From NCBI GenBank assembly GCA_963576565.1, contig OY755040.1, positions 21,807,543 through 21,871,542 of the forward strand: a stretch of 64,000 nucleotides of DNA. The letters run 5' to 3'. This document shows, piece after piece, positions 32,373 to 43,325 of this stretch. The notes beneath the pieces are model-generated. The model was given only the letters and a program-made list of their open reading frames with translations. It did not search any database and had not been told where the DNA came from. The translations under genes were made by a program, and so were the position numbers. The first letter of the stretch is position 1. Each line of letters begins with the position of its first letter. The stretch is from Aspidapion aeneum (Eukaryota > Arthropoda > Insecta > Coleoptera > Brentidae).

Positions 32373-33277
32373 CCGGGTGGGCCACAAAAAGCCGGTCAAT
32401 TTTTTTTTCATTATAACTTTTGAACTATATAATCGATTTTAATGGAATAAACTGTATTTGGCAGAGAATTAATCCACATCCTAAGATGACGGGGAAAATT
32501 AAAATGTACCCTTCAAAGATGCTCGTTTAATATTATGTTGTAAACATGCTTTAATTATTTTTTTAAGTTAGTTAAAAAGCTGCATTTTTGCCACGCAGAA
32601 TAACGTAGGAATTAGCAAAATCTGTTCAGTGGTTCGGTTCGGTTTCAGAGAATTAACCGGAGTTTTGATCAAATATATATTTTTTTTCCGCCATCTCAAA
32701 ATTCAAGATGGCGGACGAAATTAAATTGTACCGTTCAAATGCTCGTTTATTTTTTGTTTTGTTAAATATGATTCTATCCGCTATCTTAAATTTTAAGATG
32801 TCGATAAACTTTAAACATCATCTTTAAAAAGCAATTAATTCTCACCAGAAGGTTTTTTATTTTATTAAAATCGGTTTAGTAGTAATGAATTTATAAGAAA
32901 ATAAATGCAGACGTGACTTGCAAGGCAATCGTATAATATTCAAAACAATGGTTGAAACAAAAATACTTTTTGTTAGAACCACCGAACCGATTTTGCTAAC
33001 TCTTACCCTCTTTTGCGTAGCAGGAACACAGCTTTTTCACTGAATTAAAAAAATAGTTAAAACGTGTTCGCAACACAAGAATAAACGACCATCTTTGTAG
33101 GGTAAAATTTAATTTCGTTCGCCATCTTGGTTTTTGAAATGGCGGACAAAAAAATATATTTGATCAAAACTCAGATTAATTCTCTGCAAAGTGCAGTTTG
33201 TCCCATTAAAATGGATGGTATAGGTCAAAAGTAATAATGAAAAAAAAATTGCTCGGTTTTTTTGGCCCACCCGGTAT
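32373..33277. mobile_element. ~905-bp fold-back element with long TIRs and a TA at each end
   Basis: Left end 'taccgggtgggccacaaaaa' and right end 'tttggcccacccggta' are inverted. The arms continue to match for about 270 bases ('ttttaatgg', 'gcagagaattaat', 'aaagatg.tcgttta'). The centre holds a further copy of 'aagatggcggacgaaatt', so the arm motif occurs at least three times. Taking TA as the target duplication, the TIR starts CCGGGTGGGCC; TA duplications fit the IS630/Tc1/mariner superfamily. No transposase is present. Confidence 0.8.
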
Positions 33278-33299
33278 ACCAAGATCTGAAGCAGAAATA

Positions 33300-35064
33300 G
33301 GTTTAGAATAAAACATGAATAAAACCACGGAAATCTACAGGGATACCAGAAGACAGCTAAGAAATTTGATACGCTCAGAAAAGAATGAAATGTTCGAGCG
33401 CAAATGCCACGATATAAATACACACGTAGGAGGTAGGCAGAGTTCTGAAGTATGGAAATTCATTTCTATAGTAAAAAACCCCACAAAAGAAAAAGTAAAC
33501 ATCCAGATTATCAAACCAGAATAACGGACAGAACACTATAAGGGACTGCTGCAGGAGACGAGACCAGAATATCTGGCAGCCTCTCCGAGGAGAGACATAG
33601 AAGTACACGAAGAGGAAGTAATCATCGAAAAAGATATGATAAAGAATAGTATTAAAAAGCTTAAATCCGGAAAAGCTAGCGGACCTGGGGGAATATATGC
33701 TGAAATGCTCAAATATGGATCAGAGAAACTATTCGAAAATCTCACATATATTATCAATCAATGCATAAACGGACATCTAGTACCTGATGATGATGGAAAA
33801 TTGCATTCATATCCTCAATACATAAAAAAGGAAACAAGCTAGATTGCAACAATTACAGAGGAACTTCAGTAACCAGTACTCTAAGTAGATTGTACGGTAG
33901 GATTCTAAGAGATCTAATAGAGAATGATTTTCATGAACAAGAAGAAGAAGAAGAGCAAAGTGGGTTTCGTGCAGGCAGATCTTGTGATGATAATGTGTTT
34001 TGTCTTAAACAAGTAATTGAGAAAAGGAGCACCAGAAATATAAAGACTCATGTTACCTTTGTGGACCTACAAAAAGCATATGATACCGTTCTAGTAGAAA
34101 AATTATGGACAGTGTTAGAGCATCAATCATATATACATAAAAGCGATAAAAGAACTATACAAATGGTCAAAATCGAAAATTAAAGTTGGAAGTCGACTTT
34201 GAAAAGAACTCCTGGTAACAAAAGGCTTAAGACAGGGATGTTGTATATCTCCAACTCTTTTTAAAATATATATCGCAGTAGCTCTATAAAACTGGAAACG
34301 CAAAGTACACGGCATGTACAACTTAACGACCGATTTACCATTTACACACTACAGTTTGCTGACGACCAAGTAATTGTAGCTAATGATAAAGAAGACATGG
34401 AGTATATGATGAGAAAGTAACGGAAGAATACCAAAAGTGGGGGTTAACAGTGAACGTGGACAAGACACAGTACTTATGTATTGGAAACGAATCAAGTGAA
34501 TTAAAACTAGAAAATGGACAAACAATATCTCCATGCAATGAGTATGTATACTTGGGTGTCACATTTGATAAGAAAGAAACAGACTGTAAAGAACTGGAAA
34601 AAATAATAGTAAAAGCGAAAAAGGTTATTGGTTGTCTTAACAGTATTTTATGGAGCTGAGAGATAAAAAGGAATTCAAAATTTAACATATATAAAACAAT
34701 GGTGAGAAGCACGCTGTTGTATGGAATAGAGATTTGTCGTAACAGAACTGATCATATAAGAAATGAGATCATAAAAGAAAGAATGGGAATCGAGGGAAGC
34801 ATATCTCATGACATCACTAAAAGGCAAATGATATTGTACGGCCATGTACAACGGATGATCGACGAAAGATTACCAAAGCAGGTCCTAGAATGGCAACCAA
34901 TAGGGCGCAGAAAAAGAGGGCGTCCTAAACTGGAATGGCAACAGTCAATTCAAAGATCAATGAGTCAAAAAAACCTGACGGAAGATGACTGTCAGGATCG
35001 AAGGAGGTGGAGAATAGGCGTCGGACAACGTAGAAAAACGTTCTAAACCGACATAGTAGTAGTA
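33300..35064 (+). pseudogene. RTE-like non-LTR retrotransposon, 5'-truncated ORF2, copy A
   Basis: Encodes pieces of reverse transcriptase. Blocks in order: EIYRDTRRQLRNLIRSE and HVGGRQSSEVWKFIS (33316-33470); SGKASGPGGIYAEMLKYGSE (33668-33725); SGFRAGRSCDDNVFCLKQVI (33958-34017); the motif A stretch THVTFVDLQKAYDTV (34048-34090); GLRQGCCISPTLF (motif B, about 34228); FADDQVIVAND (catalytic box, about 34357); NVDKTQYLCIG and the C-terminal RQMILYGHVQRM with GRRKRGRPKLEW (34820-34940). The catalytic aspartates are kept, but stops and frameshifts (about 33523, 33790-33842, 34183, 34660) break the frame. It ends in a 'tagtagtagta' tail at 35064. Clade is not certain: the YGHV.RM/GRRKRGRP tail is seen in RTE and related lineages. 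Confidence 0.85.
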
Positions 35065-35524
35065 AAAAAACGGATCTCAAAATATTTGATTTAAAAATAC
35101 TACATTTTAAAAAGCTCTCTTGGTTGTCGGATATTATAATCAGGAAATCTAAAAGCAATAACTTTTCCGCTAATTTGATGTTGACAAATAGCCAGCAGTT
35201 TTGCATGCCGAATCAGATGCTAAAAAGTCCGCTTTAAAGAAGCGAACCAACCATCATAAACCAATAATAACACACTATCCCGAAAATTTCATGTCTGGTT
35301 AAGACGATCAGCGAAAAGAGATAATGACAAGAGCGGAACGTTTTAATAAAGTACTAAATTACTACCTCAGTTGCGTTTACGATCTTTTTGCTCAAAGCCG
35401 AACCGTCACGAATATACGAGATAGAGATGCATCTTTAAGAAAAATACACAAACAGTTTGTTTGTGCCTCATGGAATATTAAAAATCAAACAAGTTTTTGT
35501 GCCTCATAAGGTAAAAATAAGTTT
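35065..35524. other. No supported gene
   Basis: AT-rich, with repeated 'tttttgtgcctcat' words at 35455-35530 that probably belong to the hammerhead-bearing repeat that follows. Confidence 0.4.
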
Positions 35525-35670
35525 TTGTGTCTCTCATATTTTCCCGTGGGTTGCTGGAAAGCTCAACCTCACGGGGGTCCAAGATCTAATGGACGCCTAA
35601 TAAGTGTTGACAGTTAACTGTTTCGTCCTTATAGGACTCCTCAGAACACTGCTTGGTCAATGAAACCCTT
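35525..35670 (-). repeat. Hammerhead-bearing dispersed repeat (intact-looking copy)
   Basis: The minus strand holds the complete hammerhead (35603-35650), followed downstream by 'atcttggacccccgtg' and 'acgggaaaatat'. The downstream part is shared, in order, with 10108-10195 (plus strand). Outer limits are not defined. It may be a Penelope-like tail, a retrozyme or another small retroelement. Confidence 0.65.
35603..35650 (-). ncRNA. Hammerhead ribozyme, all core residues and stems present
   Basis: On the minus strand: AGTGTT (stem I, 5' side), CTGAGGA (core C3-A9, fits CUGANGA), GTCCT-ATA-AGGAC (stem II, five perfect pairs, closing G-C next to the core), GAAA (G12-A15.1), then palindromic CAGTTAACTG (stem III with a tiny loop), T16.1, C17 as the cleavage-site base, and AACACT, which pairs perfectly with AGTGTT over six bases. 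The predicted cut falls between plus-strand positions 35609 and 35608. Hammerheads self-cleave RNA and in animals are found in Penelope-like elements, retrozymes and some SINE-like repeats. I see no flaw in the core; activity would depend on loop contacts I cannot judge. Confidence 0.85.
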
Positions 35671-36499
35671 GCGAAGTTAATCAGACCGTTTTGTCTCTCA
35701 TCCTACGTATAAAGTGAGAAAATCCTCGCAAAAAGCGCCATCTACCGAGATACGAGAGAAACTAGAACAAGAGCAGGCGAGTATAAACTGCTATATATAT
35801 GTCGATCGATAAAAATATTGATTGCAAAGAAAAAGAAACCATCCGTAACCTACGACAACACTTCTCTCTTTCAGGCCAGAGCAACGCCGATTAGCGTTTT
35901 TACCCACCTTCAGACTTAAGCGTCAATCAGCGGACCGATGTTAGTGTTCTGCGGCTTGTGTCTTTAGATGTTATGTTGTTTGTATATGTATTCTGGGTAT
36001 ACTCGCCGCGGTCCGATACGACGAGTTTGCCGCGAAAATTTTTGTTTAATTTTTTGTCCTCTTGTTGGGAGATAAAATCTGTGTTAAAACTAACGTTGGT
36101 CAATTGATCGTAAACAAATCCTAATTTGCAAAAAAAATGTCCAAAAACAAAAATTTGTTTTTCAAAAAGAAATGATTTAGTAGTAGGTAGTAGTTTTAAA
36201 AAAAATTAATTTATAAAAAAAAACCTAAAAAGAATTGAAAAAAAATATTTTTGAAAATAATACTTTTTTAAAATTATATATTTTTTCAAATTTTTAAAAA
36301 GCAGTTTTTCCCAAAAATGATTTATAAAAAAATACAAAAATTTTTTTTTTTTATATTTTTTCAAAAATATCTTTTTTGCAGGAAATAAACAAAATTGCAA
36401 TCTTAAACGTCGTTGGTGGCGAATTGTCCCCGGGGAAAATCAGACCGCGGCATTTATTCTAAAACGGTTTAAAATTTCATATTATATTTCATAGCATTT
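35671..36499. other. No supported gene
   Basis: Moderately GC at 35850-36010, then a very A/T-homopolymeric stretch at 36180-36375. The 64-codon minus frame there is low complexity. Confidence 0.4.
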
Positions 36500-36636
36500 T
36501 TAGCTCACACTACTACTATATAAGTAGTGTGAGCTATGGTGATCCTAATTTTTTCGAGAAAAAAAAAGTTGCTCCGATTTCAAAAATTTTTATATATCTT
36601 TGCGATTCAGATGATTTTGAAACTTTTTTGTTTTGC

Positions 36637-36679
<43 letters not shown>

Positions 36680-37247
36680 ATGTCTGTCTGTCTGTCTGTC
36701 TGTATGTCTGTCTGTCACGACCAACCCGCTTAACTCAAAAACCGCTTGTCCGATTTTAATGAAATTTGGGTCTTGGGCCATGATGGTCCCATTTAAAAAT
36801 GAACAAAATCCACAGCCGCAAGCCAAATAAAATGGTGAGGGTAGATTCCAAAAATTAGAGTTTATGTGAAAATATGGCGTGTGTGATATCAAACGAAAGG
36901 TCATTAAGTCTGGAGTTAAACAAAATGAATTTTAGTTTATTTAAAAAAAAGGGTGGGGGTAGATGTTAAAAATTAGAGTTTAAGTGAAAATCTGGCGTGT
37001 GTGATATCAAACGAAAGGTAATTGAGTCTGGAGTTAAACAAAATACATTTTAGTTTTTTTTTAAAGGGTGGGGGTAGATTTAAAAAATTTGAGTTTAAGT
37101 CAAAACATGGCTTGTGTGGTATCAAACGAAAGGTAATTGAGTCTGGAGTTGAATAAAATATATTTCAGTTTTTGATTATATTAGCTCACACTATAACTAT
37201 AGTACCTAGTGTGAGCTTAGGTGCCCATAGATTGGCAGAGTATTTTT
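36500..37247 (+). mobile_element. Helentron-like non-autonomous repeat, copy 4, complete
   Basis: Same architecture as copy 3: first hairpin at 36501-36535 ('tagctcacac...gtgtgagct'), 'ggtgatcctaattttttcga', a (TGTC)n tract at about 36635-36716, three ~118-bp monomers, second hairpin at about 37181-37216 and the terminus 'attggcagagtatttt'. It lies about 1.05 kb from copy 5, in opposite orientation. Confidence 0.9.
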
Positions 37248-37257
37248 TAAACTTGTC

Positions 37258-37305
37258 AGTATGATGAAAATAGGCCATTAGAAATGGGTACGAAACGTCA
37301 ATTTT
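37258..37305 (+). ncRNA. Candidate hammerhead-like remnant
   Basis: 'atgatga' (one change from CTGATGA) is followed by a weak hairpin CCATT/AATGG, then 'cgaaacgtc', the same minimal stem III and cleavage-site arrangement as in the Penelope tail at 4089-4096. Stem I does not pair well. It starts just after Helentron-like copy 4. Low confidence. Confidence 0.3.
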
Positions 37306-37385
37306 AAATTACTAGTACGCTTTGTCGAAATTGATTGTAAAGGTAGCGTAAAGGTCAATCACACATTAGAACAACTAGTTGGGCA

Positions 37386-37677
37386 TAGAGTATGATATCG
37401 ATGGTTGAAAGGTAAAAGGTCATAAGCGACAGTTTTCAAACTTTACAGCAGGGCCACTTAAAGTATTATTTGTCGCTTAGTTAAAAAAAACCAGGATCCA
37501 TTCTTTTTTCATTTGACTTAAGCGACAAAAAAATAATCGTAGAAGCCTTAGCTCACTCGATGCAGAAAAAAAAAGCTTTGGCGCTTAAAACTCCATTTCA
37601 AATAATGTGTCGCTTATGCCCTTTTGCCTTTCAGCCATCGATATGATATCCAAATATGTCAACATACAGGGACTCTA
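37386..37677. mobile_element. 292-bp hAT-type MITE, long member of the TAGAG family
   Basis: The right end is the complement of 'tagagtccctgtatg' and continues as 'ttgacatatttgg', matching the whole arm of the 67-bp copy at 27435. The left end starts 'tagagtatgatatcgatgg', lacking about 25 bases of that arm. Inward the arms match again for about 40 bases ('atcgatgg.tgaaagg.aaa', 'cataagcgaca'). Flanks 'gttgggca' and 'gctgggcc' agree at 6 of 8 bases, a decayed target duplication. Non-coding. Confidence 0.8.
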
Positions 37678-38296
37678 GCTGGGCCAAGTAGTTGTTTATA
37701 TGTGTAGTGAAGGTCCACAAAAAAATACAGGCCCTGAAAAAATCAGCTGTTGTTTTGGGCTGAATTTTCCATTGGGTGTTATGGGCGAATAGAGGGTTAT
37801 TTGTGATATTTTCAAAATGGCACTACAGATTTTTGCGAAATTTCAGTGAAATATTTCCAGACATTTGAATTCAAATTGCCCGCTATACACCATACGCCAA
37901 CTGTTATATTTGACATGGATTTGACTTTGTCATCTGTGTTTGTCATGGCATTTGTTTATTTGTTTGTTTTGTAAAACCTGTTCGATTTTTTAATAATTTT
38001 TTAAAATAAAATTCTAAAAATACAAGTGTTAATCCTTTTAAAACACAATTACACTAAAAAATAACATTTTTTGATGTTTTAATTTTCGTAAACTCATCTA
38101 AAGTTTTTAAAATATAAACAAATAAGTGTAGATGAGCCGATTTCTTTACACGCAGAAACGAACACATTCGCCTCTGCTTTAAATTGAATTTTTGTGTGAG
38201 TTAATGAAGCGGCTCTAAAAAAGGAAAGATTACTATACATTTAAAAAAAGTTGTTTTACAAGAATATAGTAAAAACAATCTAAAAACCGGCTTTAT
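37678..38296. other. No supported gene
   Basis: AT-rich and motif-free. Confidence 0.4.
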
Positions 38297-38889
38297 TAAA
38301 ATACTCTGCCAATATATGGGACCCTAAGCTCACACTACGTACTATAGTTATAGTGTACGTGTGAGCTAATATAACTAAAAACTGAAATATAATTTATTCA
38401 ACTCCAGACTAAATTACCTTTTGTTTGATATCACACAAGCCATGTTTTGACTTAAACTCAAATTTTTGAAATCTACCCCCACCCTTAAAAAAACCAAAAA
38501 CTAAAATGTATTTTGTTAAACTCCGGACTCAATTACCTTTCGTTTGATATCACACACGCCATATTTTCACTTAAACTCTAATTTTTAAAATATACCCCCA
38601 CCTTTTTTTAAATAAATTAAAATGTATTTTGTTTAACTGCAGACTCAATTACCTTTCGTTTAATATCACACACGCCATATTTTCACATAAACTCTAATTT
38701 TTGAAATCTACCCCCACCCTTTTATTTGGTTTGTGTTCGGTGGATTTTGTTCATTTTTAAATGGGACCATCTCGACCAAAGACCCAGCCTAGGTACCAAA
38801 TTTCATTAAAATCGGCCAAGCGGTTTTTGAGTTATGCGCGTTGGTCGTTACAGACAGACATACAGACACACAGACAGACAGACAGACAT

Positions 38890-38926
<37 letters not shown>

Positions 38927-39090
38927 TAGACAGACAGACAGACAGACGGCGCAACAAAAAAGTTTCAAAATCATCTGAAACGCAAAGATATATAAAAATT
39001 TTTGAAATCGGAGCAACTTTTTTTTTCTCGAAAAAATTAGGATCACCATAGCTCACACTACTATAGTATAGTATATGTGTGAGCTAAAAA
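38297..39090 (-). mobile_element. Helentron-like non-autonomous repeat, copy 5, complete
   Basis: Reverse orientation: terminus 'gagtattttaataaag' side at 38297, hairpin at about 38331-38366, three ~118-bp monomers, (CAGA)n tract at 38850-38947, 'aaattaggatcacc', and the first hairpin ending at about 39086. Closely similar to copy 1 throughout. Confidence 0.9.
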
Positions 39091-41689
39091 TCTAATATTC
39101 ATCAACCGTCATTCCAACTTCAATATTTTAAACACAATCAGCTGTGGCGTGACGTGACCATCAAAAAGAAATTCAGCCTTGGCTGTGACGTCAACAAAGT
39201 TGTAGATCGTGGCTCGTCCGATTTGATAGCCCTGGTATAGTAAATCCCAAAGAATCTCTCAGCGCCCGCACGGTGGTCAGCTTGTCGGTTCTGAACGATC
39301 GAAATTATTTTATAGTTTTAATTTTGAAAAATTGATGCTGAAAGTTAGGAAATGTCCACTAGCGTTTAAAAAATGTGATTTTAATATACTGTGCATTCTG
39401 GAGATGGTACAGTCGCCTCCAAAAAAAATGATGCATATCGTTTTTTTCCTGTTAAGCAAAAAACTTAAAAAATTGATACATTGAAAGTGTGTTGCTTATA
39501 GCTGTTTTTTATTTAACATAGCTTTTTTATAAAAATTTAAGTAAATTTATTAATGTTCCTATACTATATGTTGGTGATTTGAGGTTTGAGGTAGAGCCGC
39601 GGGACTGTAAACGCGCTGGTCGTTTTATAAAATCTGGGTGCAAAAATCCTTAAAAGGACGATGTAAAAATATTAATTTTTCCGAGCCACACAAAGACAAT
39701 ATAGAGGATTGGCACTCACCTTTTTAGTTGTTTCCGTCGTCCAGAGAAGCTCCTCTCGCTGGCCCAGTTGTTGCAGTCGATCCACACTAGAATCACTTGT
39801 TTGTGTAATGGTTTAGTTTGATTTTCTAAGAATGTTATTGGATTTTTTGGTCAATAGAATTTATCACCATGCTGCGTGGTGATCTCGATAGAATACGACA
39901 GACGAATACTTTTTTGGTTACGTCTTTTTGCGCAGATTCATTTTTCGTAGATGGCGCTGGCGTTTTGCTTGTGCCAATCAAAATTGAAATTGTGTGGGTT
40001 TTCCGAATACGGGAATTTGGCGCAAAATTTGAATTTAAAATTAAAGTTGCACGAACACTATATATCAATTTGTTACCGTGCACTGATATTCTTGATCGTA
40101 GTTTTTATATTCACTATTTTCACATACATAACTTAAAACGGATTAATTTTTATCCTGTGAAACCGGTGTTTTGTGCCAGATTTTAAATAAATTATATTGG
40201 CCAATCCCATGCGCCAACGCTGAAACAATAAATCATAGCTAATACAGCGGCAAGAAGCGGCAGCTGAATGTAGCACCTATACAACCCTTGATACATGATT
40301 GAAATAATAAAATCACAAACGCAATCGATACGTACCGATCCAGACTTTTTCAGTCCAATATATATATATATTACATATTTGAAAAATTATAATAAATCAA
40401 TATTGAAACTGCAAATAGTTTAATAGTAAAAATTAAAAATACTAACCCATATTTTAAATATACGTGAAGAAATCACCATAATATTATAATCTCTGGTTTA
40501 CCAACTTGGAGCACTTTTGAAAATCGCCTTTCCGCGCGGAATCTGTGCGGATCATTATGCAGGCTATCAAACGGCCTATGACTTGTCGTCGTAACAAGTG
40601 GCAACGAGTTAGTTGATCGATTTTCTGCATTGAGGTCTACTAATAAGGTAATTGGGCACTGTTTTAAGACTTAGTAGTTGATAGATAGATTATGCTAGAA
40701 AATAGTTCGATATTGAGGTTTCGATCGTCTAAATTAGACAAGCGGACCTCCGTGCGCCGTGCTGCACTTTAGGTAAGAATTGGCCTTAAGGGCACGACAG
40801 AACAGAACTTTATCTAAATCGGATGGTATCCTGTATAAAGATCTGGACAAAGCAGCAGAAATATAAATAATAATAATTAAAATTTATTCCTTTAAGAATA
40901 CAATTTTTTAATTAATTCATCAACAGGGCAATTTTGATTGAAATCTATGTCCAAGTATATTGGCTGATTGTTGATATTAACTGGCAGTGACGAAATCAAT
41001 TAATTGGTCAAACAAATTGCGCATACCTTTTAATAATAAAATAATTTTACGTCTAAAGTTAATATCAAGCTGTGCAGTTAGTTCACCAACCATAGCCGCT
41101 ACCTCACCTTACACAATAATTACTTGCTATATTCTACAGTCTGCCTCTTATTGGTGTTAATTTTAATAAATTTTAATAAGCATTTACCTTGCGTTTAATA
41201 ATATATAATATTCACTTTGGCTATATTTTACCCGCTAATGTCATAATTGCTGCTTATTGAGGCTATTAATTTCCTTACTTATTGAGAGAAGACCATTATA
41301 AAAATGTCGACCTGCACATTAATTTAGTAAAATTCCATGATTACTAAAAGACTGGGTGGGTATACTTTAAATAAATTAAATGATTGTTTTTGGAATCAAG
41401 GTATGTTCAAGCAACCCAGCGTCTATAGTCAGCCTTTTTCTTTTTATATTTAACTTTTTTGACACTCTTTATAATTCCTGTGCATCCTTTTCACTGTATC
41501 CTTCCTTATCCGAGAAGCATGTTCGTCCATCGTATGTCAGGTCACCATAAGCCTTATCCAAATCAAGAAGCAAAATATTGCCGTAAGACGCAACAAAATT
41601 TTTTTATGTGTTTTTAGTCACCAAACCTTCATCTTAATACGTTTACTAATCAAATATATAGCCAATTTATTTACTTAGCGCGATGTAAG
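39091..41689. other. No supported gene
   Basis: A minus-strand frame at about 39720-39790 reads NNWASERSF before a splice-donor-like 'gtgagtgc', but I cannot name it. Overlapping frames at 39835-40186 have no motif. A short (TA)n run lies near 40360. The remainder is AT-rich. Confidence 0.35.
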
Positions 41690-41900
41690 AAAATGCACCC
41701 ATGCTACATGCTTCGCCCAGCATCTCTCGCACATTGCCATCTTACTTTACTTTTATCCTCGCTAAGTGTCCTTATGGAAGGCAGTGTCCGGTTAGAGTCC
41801 CTGTATGGGACAGATATTGACGGAATATATGTCACAAACAGGGACTCTATGTCCGGTGAGTGGTGGTTAAATCTGGTACTTACAGCTTCTGTTAGGATTA
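41690..41900 (-). pseudogene. Non-LTR C-terminal fragment interrupted by a hAT-type MITE
   Basis: 'acattgc.atcttactttac', 'ttttatcctcgctaagtgtcctta' style words align with the minus-strand non-LTR tails at 53300-53400 and 56750-56820 (for example 'caagtgtccttgtaagaag'). The MITE at 41793-41849 splits the fragment. Too short and degraded for a reliable frame. Confidence 0.55.
41793..41849. mobile_element. 57-bp hAT-type MITE with perfect 8-bp TSD
   Basis: The ends are 'tagagtccctgt' and 'acagggactcta'. Identical flanks 'tgtccggt' at 41785-41792 and 41850-41857. The smallest of the four family members here, almost terminal repeats only. Confidence 0.9.
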
Positions 41901-42498
41901 TTGACACAAGCATCAAATCAACACGGATAGCTGGCTACGTGAGTGATATTGGTGTTTATAGTGAACACAAAAGATCTTTGACCCAACTGTATCAGTGCTA
42001 CATAGAAGCCACAAAATGAGGACTGAAAATTATTAATGAGTCAAAAACGAAATACATGAACTTTTCAAAAACAAAAAATGCTCATAATTTTTACGTTATA
42101 GCTTCGAACAAGTGGAAATGTTTACATACTTGATAGCAAACATACACAAAGAAAACTATTACAGCAGAATTTAACCAGATAGCAATCAACGGAAACATTC
42201 TTTACTGCTCAATCAAAAAGTCTACAGTACAATAATTAGGCAAATAATAAACACTTACAAAAGCAAATGAAGAACTACCTGAGTGGAAGAACGCTGCTAT
42301 TCATTCTCCGGGAGAATAGATAGTGCAAACTCTGACTTTTGTCGTAAGAATTTAGTATCTTAGGTTATATATTTTTCTAAAATTCATCAATTTTTCGACA
42401 ATAAACGCCTTAATAATTATAATATTAATAATAACAACTAAAAGTACGTGAAAGGATCATTTGTAAGATCTTTGTAACAGTGCAAACAAAATTATGAA
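41901..42498. other. No supported gene
   Basis: AT-rich, no motif. Confidence 0.4.
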
Positions 42499-43325
42499 TT
42501 AGAGCAGCAGATCGTGAGATTCATCAATAGTAGAAGTAGAATTGTTGGCCTTACCTATTGCTTTTAGGAGATAATGCACTAGGCAGTGTGCGGTAAGCAG
42601 TCGGACTACTGGTCTTAAGTCGTTTCTGTTCATTTCTAGAAGCTGTTTAGACTTCTTTCTTGATATGGTTATAAACCGTTTTGCTTGTCTTTTTCCCGGA
42701 GTTTGGCCCCAGTAAGATACTGGTTCATGTTCCAATTCTTCAGTTTTTTTATCTAGTGGCATTTTATTAGTCCACAGAAGGGCTATGGACCGCAAGAGGG
42801 TGTTGCCGCCCCTTTCTTTGCGAGGCTGTCTGCTTCCTCATTTTCTTTACACCCTCTTTACACTCCCAAACTAGCTTTGACACACACTTAGAAGGCTTTA
42901 TGGCCCTTATGGCCGCTTGGCTGTCCGAAAGGTTGAAGATATACTTCCCATTAAGGCTCATATTTAGGCAGTCTTGTCCGCATATGTTAATCGCAAGCAC
43001 TTCTGCTTGGAATATGGTGGGTGTGTTGCCGATTGACAACAAGAACTTGAAATTTGAACCTGTTATGCCCAAACCAGCTTCTTCCGCTAGCTTGGATCCA
43101 TCTGTATACCAGACCGAAGCGTTCCTTGCTTGCGGAAGTTCTTTTATGGTCCATAATTGGCGGTCTATTATTACCACTTCAAATGGAATGTCTGTGTCCA
43201 ACAAGACTTTGGTCATATGGTCCGTTGGTTTGGTAATGCTGTCTAGCTATACGACCTCTAGTGTGCTGAGTTGTCAACATATTTTGCCAGGGATTAGCTT
43301 GTCTGTTTGGAGAAGCCTATAGGCG
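42499..43325 (-). pseudogene. Non-LTR retrotransposon RNase H domain, internally deleted
   Basis: The frame at 42767-43216 carries the three acidic blocks of RNase H: VWYTDGSKLAEEAG (first Asp), TIFQAEVLAI (Glu) and FNLSDSQAAIRAI (second Asp). Then comes a jump: in a neighbouring frame NEEADSLAKKGAATPSCGP follows directly, so the WVPGHQG block seen in the 27.9-kb copy has been deleted. Downstream KQLLEMNRNDLRPVVRLLTAHC is the tail segment shared with 27.5-29.1 kb. RNase H would remove the RNA strand during reverse transcription. No reverse transcriptase is attached, so the copy is dead. It is similar to, but not the same copy as, the triplicated segments at 27.5-29.1 kb. Confidence 0.85.

Noticed and set aside
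39835..40186. Overlapping 105- and 82-codon frames on opposite strands
   Set aside because: Both open by chance over the same bases; neither shows a motif.
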